Of a stretch of 47,953 bases of DNA, positions 9,150-17,291 are shown piece after piece. Made by a program: the position numbers and the translations under genes. Source of the stretch: JANNMJ01 sp031397815 (GTDB taxonomy: Bacteria; Bacteroidota; Bacteroidia; Cytophagales; Hymenobacteraceae); NCBI GenBank assembly GCA_031397815.1, contig JANNMJ010000112.1, positions 1 to 47,953 on the forward strand, read 5' to 3'. The notes beneath the pieces were generated by a model. That model saw only the letters and a program-made list of their open reading frames with translations, was not told the origin of the DNA and did not search any database. Each line of letters begins with the position of its first letter. Positions within the stretch are counted from its first letter, which is position 1.

Positions 9150-9191
9150 AACGCAAAACCCCCACTCAAGGGCTTACCTGAGTGGGGGTTT
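9150..9191 (-). terminator. Intrinsic terminator of dxs
   Basis: A perfect 13-bp stem (9156-9168 with 9179-9191) is followed on the minus strand by TTTTGCG. It lies 77 bp beyond the dxs stop. Confidence 0.85.
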
Positions 9192-9267
9192 CGTCGGCTA
9201 AAACATTCTGTAAATCAGGCCCGATAGCGTTGAACGCGTCGCAACGTAACGGCGAACGGTGTGGCTT

Positions 9268-11214
9268 TTACCGCTTCGCCGCAACCGCTTTCGGGACGCT
9301 CACCTGCGCAGCGACCAGCTCGCGGGCGGCCTGTGCGATGCCCGCCGTATCGAAGCCGCACTCGTGGTACAGCTCGTCCTGCGTGCCGTGCTCGACGACG
9401 CGGTCTGGGATGCCGAGGCGCTTGACGGGGCGGGCGTAACCGTTATCAGCGAGGAATTCCAGTACCGCCGCGCCGACGCCGCCCGGCAGGCAGCCGTCTT
9501 CCACGGTCACGATGCTACGGTATTCGCGGGCGATGCGGTGGAGCAGCTCCTCATCAAGCGGCTTCGCGAAGCGGAGATCGGCGTGGCCGACGTTGAGGCC
9601 TTCCGCCGCGAGCGTATCAGCGGCGCGGGTGGCGTAATTGCCGATGTGACCGAGGCTCAGAATCGCTACGGAGCCGTCGCCTTCGCGCAGCATCCGGCCC
9701 GTGCCGGTGACGATTTTCTGGAACGGGCGGCGCCAATCGGCCATCACGCCCTCGCCGCGCGGGTAACGAATGGAGTACGGACCGGCGTTTTCCGGGAGCT
9801 GGGCCGAGTACATCAGGTTCCGCAGCTCTTCCTCGTTCATCGGCGCGCTCACGACCATATTCGGGATGCAGCGGAAGAACGCGATGTCGTAGCAGCCGTG
9901 GTGCGTGGGGCCGTCGGCGCCGGCGAAGCCGCCGCGGTCGAGGCAGAGCACGACGTGTAGGTTTTGCAGCGCCACATCGTGGATGACCTGATCGTAGGCC
10001 CGCTGCATGAACGACGAGTAGATGTTGCAGTACGGCACCAGCCCCTGCGTGGCCAGCCCGGCGGAGAACGTCACGGCGTGCTGTTCGGCGATGCCGACGT
10101 CGAAGGCGCGGTCGGGCATCGCCTTCATCATCAGATTCAGGGAGCTGCCGCTCGGCATCGCCGGGGTGATGCCCATAATCTTCGGGTTGGCTTCGGCCAG
10201 CTCGATGATGGTGTGCCCGAAAACGTCCTGATACTTGGGCGGCATCGGGCGGTCGGGAATCTTCTTATAGATTTCGCCGGTGATTTTGTCGAACAGGCCG
10301 GGCGCGTGCCACTTGGTCTGGTCTTTTTCGGCCAAGGCGTAGCCTTTGCCTTTGGTGGTGACGCAGTGCAGGATTTTCGGACCGGGAATGTCGCGCAGGT
10401 CGCGCAGCACGCTCACCAGATGATGCACATCGTGCCCGTCAATCGGCCCGAAATACCGGAAATGCAGGCTCTCGAACAGGTTGCTCTGCTTGAGGAGCGT
10501 CGTTTTCAGGCCCGCTTCCACGCGCGCCACCACCTCGCGGGCGCTCTTGCCGAACCGCGAGAGCTTGCCGAGCATCTCCCAAACTTCGTCGCGCACCTTG
10601 TTATAGGTCCGCGAGGTGGTGATATCGGTCAGGTACTCCTTGAGCGCGCCCACGTTGGGGTCGATGCTCATGCAGTTGTCGTTGAGGATGACGAGCAGGT
10701 TCGTATCGAGGACGCCCGCGTGGTTGAGGGCTTCAAACGCCATCCCCGCCGTCATCGCGCCATCGCCGATGACGGCAACGTGCTGCTTCTTGGTATCGCC
10801 GAGGTAGTGCGACGCGGTCGCCATTCCGAGGGCCGCCGAGATAGACGTCGACGAGTGGCCGACGCCGAACGTGTCGTACTCAGATTCTTTGCGTTTCGGG
10901 AAGCCCGACAGCCCGCCGTAGATGCGCTGGGTGTGAAACTCGGCGCGCCGGCCGGTCAGAATCTTGTGCCCGTAGGCTTGGTGCCCGACGTCCCACACGA
11001 GCTGATCGTCGGGCGTATTTAGGACGTAATGCAGCGCCACCGTCAGCTCAACTACGCCGAGGGAAGCGGCGAAATGGCCGCCGTAGATGCTTACATCATC
11101 AATGATGAACTGCCGCAGCTCTTGGGCAAGCTGAGGAAGCTGCTCTTCCGAAAGCCGCTTCAAATCAGCAGGGAAGGAAATCTGAGACAAGAGCGGGCCG
11201 GGTTCAACGAGCAT
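9268..11214 (-). CDS. dxs: 1-deoxy-D-xylulose-5-phosphate synthase
   Basis: A 648-residue thiamine-diphosphate enzyme that condenses pyruvate and glyceraldehyde 3-phosphate into DXP, the first step of the MEP isoprenoid pathway. The N-terminal TPP-binding domain shows YGGHFAASLGVVELT (His47), DVGHQAYGHKILTGR (His78), GVGHSSTSISAALGMA, and the GDG (150-152) to NDN (178-180) cofactor motif. The middle pyrimidine-binding domain has DVGIAEQHAVTFSAGLA with the catalytic Glu, followed by DRGGFAGADGPTHHG. A transketolase C-domain closes the protein. The ATG at 11214 (MLVEPGPLLS) is preferred over a TTG at 11229. Length fits the family. It is a single gene. Confidence 0.97.
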   Translation of the reverse strand: MLVEPGPLLSQISFPADLKRLSEEQLPQLAQELRQFIIDDVSIYGGHFAASLGVVELTVALHYVLNTPDDQLVWDVGHQAYGHKILTGRRAEFHTQRIYGGLSGFPKRKESEYDTFGVGHSSTSISAALGMATASHYLGDTKKQHVAVIGDGAMTAGMAFEALNHAGVLDTNLLVILNDNCMSIDPNVGALKEYLTDITTSRTYNKVRDEVWEMLGKLSRFGKSAREVVARVEAGLKTTLLKQSNLFESLHFRYFGPIDGHDVHHLVSVLRDLRDIPGPKILHCVTTKGKGYALAEKDQTKWHAPGLFDKITGEIYKKIPDRPMPPKYQDVFGHTIIELAEANPKIMGITPAMPSGSSLNLMMKAMPDRAFDVGIAEQHAVTFSAGLATQGLVPYCNIYSSFMQRAYDQVIHDVALQNLHVVLCLDRGGFAGADGPTHHGCYDIAFFRCIPNMVVSAPMNEEELRNLMYSAQLPENAGPYSIRYPRGEGVMADWRRPFQKIVTGTGRMLREGDGSVAILSLGHIGNYATRAADTLAAEGLNVGHADLRFAKPLDEELLHRIAREYRSIVTVEDGCLPGGVGAAVLEFLADNGYARPVKRLGIPDRVVEHGTQDELYHECGFDTAGIAQAARELVAAQVSVPKAVAAKR

Positions 11215-11365
11215 AAGCGGGCGGGGCAAAGCGAAAGGACTGGGGCTAACCCGTTTCTGTAAAAAAGGTTACGCGGCGGCTAACGCGCGCAGCCCATGCA
11301 AAAGTACGGCCGCGAGGGAGAGGCGACCTCGGAAGCCCGTGAAACGTCGGCCGTGGAACGTGGCG

Positions 11366-11373
11366 TACCTTTG
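11366..11373 (+). promoter_or_regulatory. -7 element (TACCTTTG) four bases before the scpA ATG
   Basis: An exact TAnnTTTG match ends at 11373 and the ATG starts at 11378. The expected transcription start would fall at or next to the start codon, so a leaderless mRNA is predicted. Confidence 0.65.
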
Positions 11374-11377
11374 AACT

Positions 11378-12184
11378 ATGGCCGCTGTTCTGACCCCAAT
11401 CTCCACGCCGTTCGCCGTTCGTCTGCCGCTTTTCGAAGGGCCGTCCGATTTGCTGCTGTTCTTCATCGAGCGCGATGAGCTCGATATTCACGACATTCCG
11501 ATTGCCCGCATCACCGCCGATTTTATGGCGTACCTGCAACAGCTGGAGGTGATGAATGTGGAAGTAGCCGCCGATTTCATCCTGACCGCCGCGACGCTGA
11601 TGCGCATCAAGGCGAAGCTGCTGCTGCCCCGGCAAGACGTGGACCCCGCGACCGGCAAGGAAGTCGACCCCCGGCAGGATTTGGTGCGCCACCTACTCGA
11701 ATACCGCCGCTACAAGCTCGCCGTGGCCGAGCTGGCGGAGCTGGAAGCCGAGATGCTCGCCCGGCACCCGCGTGGGAATACGGAGGCCGAGCTGCGCGCC
11801 ATCGCTGCCCGCACCATCGTGACGCCCGAAGAGGAGCTGCACGATATCTCGCTCTACAAGCTCCTGCGCACCTATGAGCGGGCGCTGGCGCGCTTCGAGC
11901 AAACGCAGGCCCGCCCACGCCACACCGTCTACACGTCGAGCTACTCCGTGACGGCGCAGAAGGACTACTTGCGCCAACTGGCCGCCCGCAACCGCCGCGT
12001 GCCCTTCACCGAGATTCTCACCAACCTGACCGACCGCCTCGGCTTGGTTTTTACCTTCATCGCCCTCTTAGAGCTGCTACAGCTCGGCGAGCTGACGATG
12101 GGAATGAGTGGGGCAGAGAGTAGGGGAGAGGCCGAATCAGAGGAGCTGACGTTCAATGAATTTTGGGTCGAAGGCGTCGCGTAG
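11378..12184 (+). CDS. scpA: Segregation and condensation protein A
   Basis: A 268-residue kleisin-type subunit of the SMC-ScpAB condensin complex. The N-terminal SMC-binding part has the typical FAVRLPLFEGPSDLLLFFIE and ERDELDIHDIPIARITADF. This is followed by AADFILTAATLMRIKAKLLLP, the signature helix of ScpA. The middle is charged (EEELHDISLYKLLRTYERAL), and the C-terminal winged-helix end (RVPFTEILTNLTDRLGLVFTFIALLELLQLGEL) is complete. No scpB is adjacent. The ATG is fixed by the promoter element just upstream. Length fits the family. Confidence 0.95.
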   Translation: MAAVLTPISTPFAVRLPLFEGPSDLLLFFIERDELDIHDIPIARITADFMAYLQQLEVMNVEVAADFILTAATLMRIKAKLLLPRQDVDPATGKEVDPRQDLVRHLLEYRRYKLAVAELAELEAEMLARHPRGNTEAELRAIAARTIVTPEEELHDISLYKLLRTYERALARFEQTQARPRHTVYTSSYSVTAQKDYLRQLAARNRRVPFTEILTNLTDRLGLVFTFIALLELLQLGELTMGMSGAESRGEAESEELTFNEFWVEGVA

Positions 12185-12292
12185 GCATCTAATAGGCCGC
12201 GAATAAGCATCTAGTAGGTAGCCGTCAGCCGTAGAGATAACAGGCGGTTCATTGTTCTCAGCCGACCTTCGCACTGTACAACCGCCCCTGCT

Positions 12293-13357
12293 TTGGAACG
12301 TCCGACCGATATTCTGCAACGCCTTTCGCCGCGCCGCATCGTAATTCCCGTGGTTATCGGGCTGAGCGTGGTGGCTGGTATGTTCTGGTATTCCTACAAG
12401 CCCGGCGATTTGGCGCCGTTGGCGTCCGCGCACTGGGGCTGGCTACTGGCGACGTTCGGCGTGCTGGCGGCGCGGGATTTCGGCTACATCTACCGCATTC
12501 GGTACCTGACGCACCGGGCGCTCTCGTGGCGGCAAAGTCTGGATGTGATTATGATTTGGGAGCTGTCATCGTGCGTGATGCCTTCGGCGGTGGGCGGCAC
12601 TACGGTTGCGACGTTCATCATCGGCAAGGAAGGCGTGCCGCTTGGCAAGTCGCTGGCGTATGTGATGGTGACGGCGATGCTCGACAACCTCTATTACGTT
12701 GTGCTCGTGCCGATTGTCATCCTGCTGGCCGGCGATGGGCTGTACCCGCACGAAGCGGTGGCGGGCGGCTTCATCACCACGCTGAAGGTGTTTTTTGGCG
12801 TCTCGTACCTGCTGGTGCTGTTTTATTCGGGCCTGATGCTCTACGGGTTGTTCGTGAACCCTGTGGCCGTGCGGCGGCTGATTGTGCGCGTCTTCAGCAT
12901 CAAATGGCTGCGGAAGCGCCGGAGCTGGGCCTACCTGCAAGGGCAGGAAATGGTGCTCGCTTCCGAAGTGCTGCGCGGCTCGGGCTGGGCTTACTGGATG
13001 CGCGCTATCGTGAGCACCATCTTCGTCTGGACGGCGCGCTACCTCGTCATCAACACGCTGATTGCGGCGTTCTCGCCCACCACGGCCGGGGAGCACACGT
13101 TTATCTTCGCCCGAAACCTGATTTATAAGGTGGTGCTGCTGGTAGCGGTCACGCCCGGCGGCGCCGGTTTCGCCGAAGGCGCCTTCCCGACGTTCTTCAA
13201 GCGCTTCATCGGCACCGACACGATGGTCAATTTCATCGTGTTCCTGTACCGCATCGTCACGTTCTACCTCTACCTCGTCCTCGGCTCGTACTTCCTGCCG
13301 CGCTGGGTGGCGCGGGTAGTGGCGAAGGATGAGAAGCCGGTGGAGGCGCCGGTTTAG
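12293..13357 (+). CDS. UPF0104/LPG-synthase-like multispanning membrane protein
   Basis: A 354-residue integral membrane protein with about 7-8 hydrophobic segments, of the lysylphosphatidylglycerol synthase transmembrane (YbhN/AglD-like) family. Landmarks are WELSSCVMPSAVGGTTVATF, with the conserved PS..GG pattern near residue 95-105; GVPLGKSLAYVMVTAMLDN; and the late 'VTPGGAGFAEGAFPTFFKRF' motif (PGG.G..E) near residue 285. The start is taken as TTG at 12293, since no in-frame ATG precedes the first membrane segment, so it is uncertain. A GACCTTCG element at 12264-12271 could be the promoter. The exact substrate is unknown; family members flip or modify lipids. It converges with the glycosyltransferase gene. 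Confidence 0.8.
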   Translation: MERPTDILQRLSPRRIVIPVVIGLSVVAGMFWYSYKPGDLAPLASAHWGWLLATFGVLAARDFGYIYRIRYLTHRALSWRQSLDVIMIWELSSCVMPSAVGGTTVATFIIGKEGVPLGKSLAYVMVTAMLDNLYYVVLVPIVILLAGDGLYPHEAVAGGFITTLKVFFGVSYLLVLFYSGLMLYGLFVNPVAVRRLIVRVFSIKWLRKRRSWAYLQGQEMVLASEVLRGSGWAYWMRAIVSTIFVWTARYLVINTLIAAFSPTTAGEHTFIFARNLIYKVVLLVAVTPGGAGFAEGAFPTFFKRFIGTDTMVNFIVFLYRIVTFYLYLVLGSYFLPRWVARVVAKDEKPVEAPV

Positions 13358-13379
13358 GCGATCCAAGAATAAGGGCGAA

Positions 13380-14522
13380 TCAAAACGCCCAGATCGCGCC
13401 GGATTGATCGTTGGTGCCGAATTTCTGCTCCACGAAGGCCCGGCCGGCTTCGGCGAATGCTTGACGTTGGGCGGGCGCGGCAGCCAGCCGCAAGAGGCGG
13501 TCGGCGACGGCGGCTTCATCGCCGACGGGTATGAGGTAGCCCGAACGGCCGTCCTCGAACAGCTCGCGGGGGCCGCCGCAGTCGGTGGCAATCAGGGGGA
13601 CGCCGAAGTAGAGGGCTTCAAAGCACACCATCGAGAACGACTCTACTTCGGAGCAGTTCAGGAGGATATCGTACTGCTTGACGAGGCCTTCGATATCGCT
13701 CGCGAAATCATGCAGCTTCACCGCATCGGCCACGCCGAGGGTAGTGGCTAAGGCGTCTAAGTCGGCCCGAAGCTGACGGTTTTTCTCCAGCCCCATCGTC
13801 CCGCCGAACATATCCAAGCGGAGGGCGGGGTTTTGCTTGAAAGCGGCAGCAAAGCCGCGTAGGGCGGTTTCGTGGCCTTTTCCGGCGATGTAATTCCCCA
13901 GATACACCACCCGCACGGGAGCGGCGGACGTGAGGGGTTGGTAATCGGTTTTCGGCGGATAGCGCTCGTGGCGCTCCAGCGTATCGTAGACCACGACGGC
14001 CTTCGGGTCGTCGGCGAAGGCGGCGCGGCGGACGGCGTCGGAGACGCACACCACGCGGTTCGCGTAGCGGGAAGCGCACCGGCACCAGAACTGGTAAAAT
14101 TTCCCCGGAAACGAACCCGGCAGCATCCGGACGTGCGTCACGACGTGCGGCGCGCGCTTACCAAGCAAACGCTGCGTGACGTACGGCGTCAGGTTATAAA
14201 AATCGTTCGAGTGGAGCACCTGAATCCCGTGCTTGCGCACGAGCTGCGCCAAACGGTGGCCGTTTAGCACCAGCGTCGGCCCATAAAGCGCCAACTTTTT
14301 CACCGACCGCCCCAGCTCGACAAACGGCAGCTCATCGACCTCAAACCCATCCGCCTTGAGCGCCGCGACGTTCGCCGAACCTTTCGGCAGCACGAACCGG
14401 AACTCGAACGCGTGGCGCTGTTGACGCGCCGCCGCCAATACCGACCGAAAAGCCCCCGTAAACGCAACGCTGTTCTCGACGATGAGCACGCGCGGCTTCG
14501 TCGGTCCGGAAATATCAGCCAT
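13380..14522 (-). CDS. Glycosyltransferase family 4 (GT-B fold)
   Basis: A 380-residue GT-B glycosyltransferase. The N-terminal Rossmann half starts PRVLIVENSVAFTGAFRSVL. The C-terminal half begins near VRVVYLGNYIAGKGHETALRG, where the glycine and lysine pair matches the nucleotide-sugar loop. The acidic E-x7-E motif appears as ESFSMVCFE (about residues 290-299), followed by GVPLIATDCGGPRELFEDGRSGYL. No membrane segment is present, so it acts in the cytoplasm or at the inner membrane face. It starts 20 bp after the stop of the diverged ferritin-like gene upstream, so the two are probably co-transcribed. Donor and acceptor are unknown. Confidence 0.9.
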   Translation of the reverse strand: MADISGPTKPRVLIVENSVAFTGAFRSVLAAARQQRHAFEFRFVLPKGSANVAALKADGFEVDELPFVELGRSVKKLALYGPTLVLNGHRLAQLVRKHGIQVLHSNDFYNLTPYVTQRLLGKRAPHVVTHVRMLPGSFPGKFYQFWCRCASRYANRVVCVSDAVRRAAFADDPKAVVVYDTLERHERYPPKTDYQPLTSAAPVRVVYLGNYIAGKGHETALRGFAAAFKQNPALRLDMFGGTMGLEKNRQLRADLDALATTLGVADAVKLHDFASDIEGLVKQYDILLNCSEVESFSMVCFEALYFGVPLIATDCGGPRELFEDGRSGYLIPVGDEAAVADRLLRLAAAPAQRQAFAEAGRAFVEQKFGTNDQSGAIWAF

Positions 14523-14542
14523 AAAAATGCCCGTCTGGAAGC

Positions 14543-15475
14543 CTAGTAAGTCAGCAGCGTGAGCAACGCATCGACTTTTTTCAGCGGAAGAACTTCAGCC
14601 GTGACCGTGGTGCTACCGGCATCGAGCGGCAGCGGCTGGTCGAACGCTTCGGTGATGGTGGCGCGGGGCGGGAGTGGCAACGGCAGCACGGTAATGAGCA
14701 GATTGCCCGGCGCGGCGGGAATATTCTGCAATAAATCGAGCTTGAAAACCGTCGTGCTCGCCTCGCCCTCATACACGCCGCCGAACAGCGTGGGGGCGCC
14801 CGCGAGGTCTTCCTCGGTAATCCAAGCGTTGGCGGTGGTGGCGCCGCGCCGTTGCCGCATCAGCCGGACGGTGGCCGCTATGCGGCTCGCGGTGCCCAGA
14901 AACTGGGCGGTCAGCTCCGAGAAAACGGTGTTACCGGCCAGCGCGGGCATCGTGCTGATGAAGGTGCGGGTGAGCAAATCGGCCAGCTCCTGGGTGAGGC
15001 CGAGGAAGTCGTCGGGGGAGGTGGCGGGTTGGAGCGGGCCGGTGCCGGCGGCGCTGCGGCCACCCGTGAAATCGTAGTTGGCGGGGGTTGCGACGGGATC
15101 GCCCGATTGACCCACGCTCAGGCCCAGCCGCGCGACCATATCAGTGGTCAGCGTCAGCAGGGTTTCAACGGTGGGGCGCTCGGCGGCGGGCACGGAGGTG
15201 CTGGCGGTGTCGAGGGCGAGCGTCAGGAGGGCTTTTTGGGCCAGCGCGACGCGCAGGGTCAGGTTGAGGGCGTCGGTGGTGAGGGAGGTCACGCGCGGTG
15301 GCCCGGCCACGGCGTTACCCGCCAGCGTTAGCGCCGGGAGCGTGGCGGCAGCGGCCCGGCCCAAGCGTGCGAGCGCGGTGCGTCGCGAAGCCAGATCGGC
15401 GGCGTTCGTACCAGTGTCAGTATCAGAAGAAGAAGCGACACCGCTGAGGGTATCGAGCCAAGCCAGAAGATTCAC
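14543..15475 (-). CDS. Diverged ferritin-like protein lacking metal ligands (copy B2)
   Basis: A 310-residue protein starting with GTG (M/V-NLLAWLDTLSG), 18 bp after the previous gene. It is the diverged counterpart of the gene at 16398: both start (M)NLL..LD/DS, share NYDF/NYNF, (R)LMRQRRG versus FLRRRRMG, an aligned WITEED versus WITGEE, and a tail EAFDQPL versus EAFDEPL. The four helices no longer carry the Glu and Glu-x-x-His ligands; the last helix reads SRIAATVRLMRQ where the relative has SVEARHASFLRR. Iron binding is therefore not expected. The sequence is Ala/Leu/Thr-rich. A structural or partner role for its neighbour A2 is inference. Confidence 0.75.
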   Translation of the reverse strand: MNLLAWLDTLSGVASSSDTDTGTNAADLASRRTALARLGRAAAATLPALTLAGNAVAGPPRVTSLTTDALNLTLRVALAQKALLTLALDTASTSVPAAERPTVETLLTLTTDMVARLGLSVGQSGDPVATPANYDFTGGRSAAGTGPLQPATSPDDFLGLTQELADLLTRTFISTMPALAGNTVFSELTAQFLGTASRIAATVRLMRQRRGATTANAWITEEDLAGAPTLFGGVYEGEASTTVFKLDLLQNIPAAPGNLLITVLPLPLPPRATITEAFDQPLPLDAGSTTVTAEVLPLKKVDALLTLLTY

Positions 15476-15493
15476 GGGATCGAAGTAAAACAG

Positions 15494-16228
15494 TTAAGCC
15501 AGTGAACCGGTCAGGAGGCGTGAGCCGAAGGGGAGGTACGTGTTGAGCACCACAATCACATCAGAAGGCTTGCGCGAGGTGTTGCGGGAGTCGGTGACGG
15601 GGTCGAACACGGAGGTGCCGAGCTGCGTCGCCAACACCACGGCGTGGCGCCCATCGATGCTCGCCAGCTGGCCGAGAAGGGTCAGGAGCGCCTCGCGGAC
15701 GGTGAAACGGGCGGCGCCGATGGCGGCGCTCGTGAGCACGTTGTGGAGGTTGAGGGCGGCGGTGAGGGTCGCGGTGCGGTCGGTGATGGTGACGGCCGAG
15801 AGGTCGGTCACGAGGTCGCCGAGGGCGTAAGCGGGGTTTGCGGTAGACCCGCGCAGGCTATTGACGGCCGATTTCAGGAAATCGCGGTGGATGGCCTGAT
15901 GAGCCCGAATCTGTTGCAGCGCCACCAAATCGGCCCCGGTGAGCCACGAAGGCGGCGCATCAAGCAGCTTCTTATAGAACGCCGCCGAGATCTGCTTACC
16001 CGCTTGCAGCAGATTGATAAGCGCCAAATCGGTCGAGCCGCCGAGCGAGACGCTTTCACCGGTCGCGGTGGTGGTCGTGGTGGTGGTCGCGGCGGGGTCG
16101 TCGTCGGTGGAGCAGCCGGCTAGTAGCAGGGCAGCGCCCGCCGAAGCGGCGCCCGCATAACGCAAAAAGGCCCGCCGAGGGAGGCTCGGAGGCGTTTCTG
16201 GGGAGAAGAGAAGCGGAAGTTTCGTCAC
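15494..16228 (-). CDS. Diverged ferritin-like lipoprotein (copy A2)
   Basis: A 244-residue protein starting with GTG (V/M-TKLPLLFSPET). This start aligns with the paralogue at 17292 (MSKLPILEGPET) and lies 5 nt after a TATCTTTG promoter element, so the longer frame to 16315 is rejected. An N-terminal RR.FLRYAGA export signal with lipobox LLLAGC (Cys39) is followed by an acidic, Thr-rich linker. The helical ferritin-like region keeps two His (AHQAIHRDF, His114; SIDGRHAVVL, His195). It has lost the expected Glu ligands: K78 and S81 replace E80 and E83 of the paralogue, Q111 replaces E113, and D192 replaces E192. Catalytic or storage function is doubtful. It probably heads an operon A2-B2-glycosyltransferase. 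Confidence 0.8.
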   Translation of the reverse strand: MTKLPLLFSPETPPSLPRRAFLRYAGAASAGAALLLAGCSTDDDPAATTTTTTTATGESVSLGGSTDLALINLLQAGKQISAAFYKKLLDAPPSWLTGADLVALQQIRAHQAIHRDFLKSAVNSLRGSTANPAYALGDLVTDLSAVTITDRTATLTAALNLHNVLTSAAIGAARFTVREALLTLLGQLASIDGRHAVVLATQLGTSVFDPVTDSRNTSRKPSDVIVVLNTYLPFGSRLLTGSLA

Positions 16229-16233
16229 TGGTG

Positions 16234-16241
16234 CAAAGATA
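16234..16241 (-). promoter_or_regulatory. -7 element (TATCTTTG) for the A2-B2-glycosyltransferase operon
   Basis: An exact TAnnTTTG match on the minus strand, five bases before the GTG at 16228, which supports that start and predicts a leaderless message. Confidence 0.65.
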
Positions 16242-16299
16242 AGCCTTCCGGCGGAGCGGTTGCCCGGCGGCAAGAATGGCGGGCTTCTGCGGGCTTCGC

Positions 16300-16342
16300 C
16301 GAAAAGCAAACGCACGCTGCCGGGCTAACCAGACAGCGTGCG
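16300..16342. terminator. Terminator between the two ferritin-like pairs
   Basis: A 9-bp perfect GC-rich stem (16311-16319 with 16334-16342) is followed on the minus strand by TTTGCTTTTCGG; the plus side also runs into CGCTTTTT. It separates the A1-B1 operon from the downstream A2-B2 operon. Confidence 0.75.
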
Positions 16343-16397
16343 CGCTTTTTAAGTGCGATTCGGCTCGCGCCGGTTTCGCCTCAGGGCTTGTTTCGAC

Positions 16398-17246
16398 CTA
16401 CACGAAGAAGGTCGCGGCGACCGCCGTCAGGACGGTGTCCTTGTCCAGCGGCTCATCGAAAGCCTCGGTATAACGTTCCACCGGGATGCCGTTGCCCGCA
16501 TACAGGCCGCTGATGCCACCCTGCGTGGTGTTATTTTCCGAAGGGAAGCTCGCCGCCGGATTACCGGCTTTGTACAGACCAGCACCCGGGCCGCCGACGG
16601 ACGTTTCTTCGCCCGTAATCCAGCCGCTACCGGCCAGCGTCATCCCCATCCGCCGACGGCGCAGGAACGATGCGTGACGCGCTTCCACGGAGTGAATGTT
16701 GAGGGCAATCAGCAACGTAGCGGGGTCTACTTTCAGCTCCGCAGCGCGGCCTTTGTAAGCCCGAACGCCGGTATCCTCAATCGCCATCGCGACTGTGAAG
16801 AAGGTCGTTTCGTTGGTGAATACGTCGGTATACACCTTGCTGAAGTTGTAGTTGTCGGCCGCTGGGAGGTTGGCGGTGCCGATGGCGCCTGCCAGCAGTC
16901 CGACGTGCGACGTCTCGTTGGCGAGAATCTCGTTCAGACCCACGTCATTCTTGACGCTGGCTGGCAAGGTGCTCGTCGGACCCGAAAGCGCTGCGCGGTA
17001 GAACGCTTCCTCGAATTTTTCGAGCCGATAAGCGTACTGGAGCACTTGCAACACGGTTTCGTTCACCCCGCTGGTACCAGCGTACGCCTTGTTCAGCAGG
17101 GAGCTGAGGAAGAACGGAGCAGCCGCCATCGAGACTTTCTTACCACCCGAAAGCATATGCTTGAAGATGGAGCGGCGCGAGTCGATGCGGTCGTAAAACG
17201 TCTCATCGGCCTTGGCGATGGAGTCGAAAATATTAAGGAGATTCAT
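16398..17246 (-). CDS. Ferritin-like domain protein (copy B1)
   Basis: A 282-residue ferritin-like (Ferritin_2 type) protein starting MNLLNIFDSIAKADETFYDR. A hydrophobic stretch at 38-56 (SMAAAPFFLSSLLNKAYA) follows RRSIFKHM and may be an export or membrane segment. The four-helix diiron pattern is intact: RLEKFEEAFY (Glu76, Glu79/80), ANETSHVGLL (Glu111, His114), AIEDTGVRAY (Glu157), and SVEARHASFLRRRR (Glu188, His191). The C-terminal extension has WITGEE and YTEAFDEPL. It lies 45 bp after A1 on the same strand and very likely forms an operon with it. The likely role is a diiron or stress-related ferritin-like protein; the physiological substrate is unknown. Confidence 0.85.
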   Translation of the reverse strand: MNLLNIFDSIAKADETFYDRIDSRRSIFKHMLSGGKKVSMAAAPFFLSSLLNKAYAGTSGVNETVLQVLQYAYRLEKFEEAFYRAALSGPTSTLPASVKNDVGLNEILANETSHVGLLAGAIGTANLPAADNYNFSKVYTDVFTNETTFFTVAMAIEDTGVRAYKGRAAELKVDPATLLIALNIHSVEARHASFLRRRRMGMTLAGSGWITGEETSVGGPGAGLYKAGNPAASFPSENNTTQGGISGLYAGNGIPVERYTEAFDEPLDKDTVLTAVAATFFV

Positions 17247-17291
17247 GGGAGGAAGAGCTGGAGAAAAATGGAAGACCGGAAGGCATCGGGC

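Noticed and set aside
16229..16315. Longer start for ferritin-like A2
   Set aside because: The upstream part contains the promoter element, and the paralogue aligns from the GTG at 16228.
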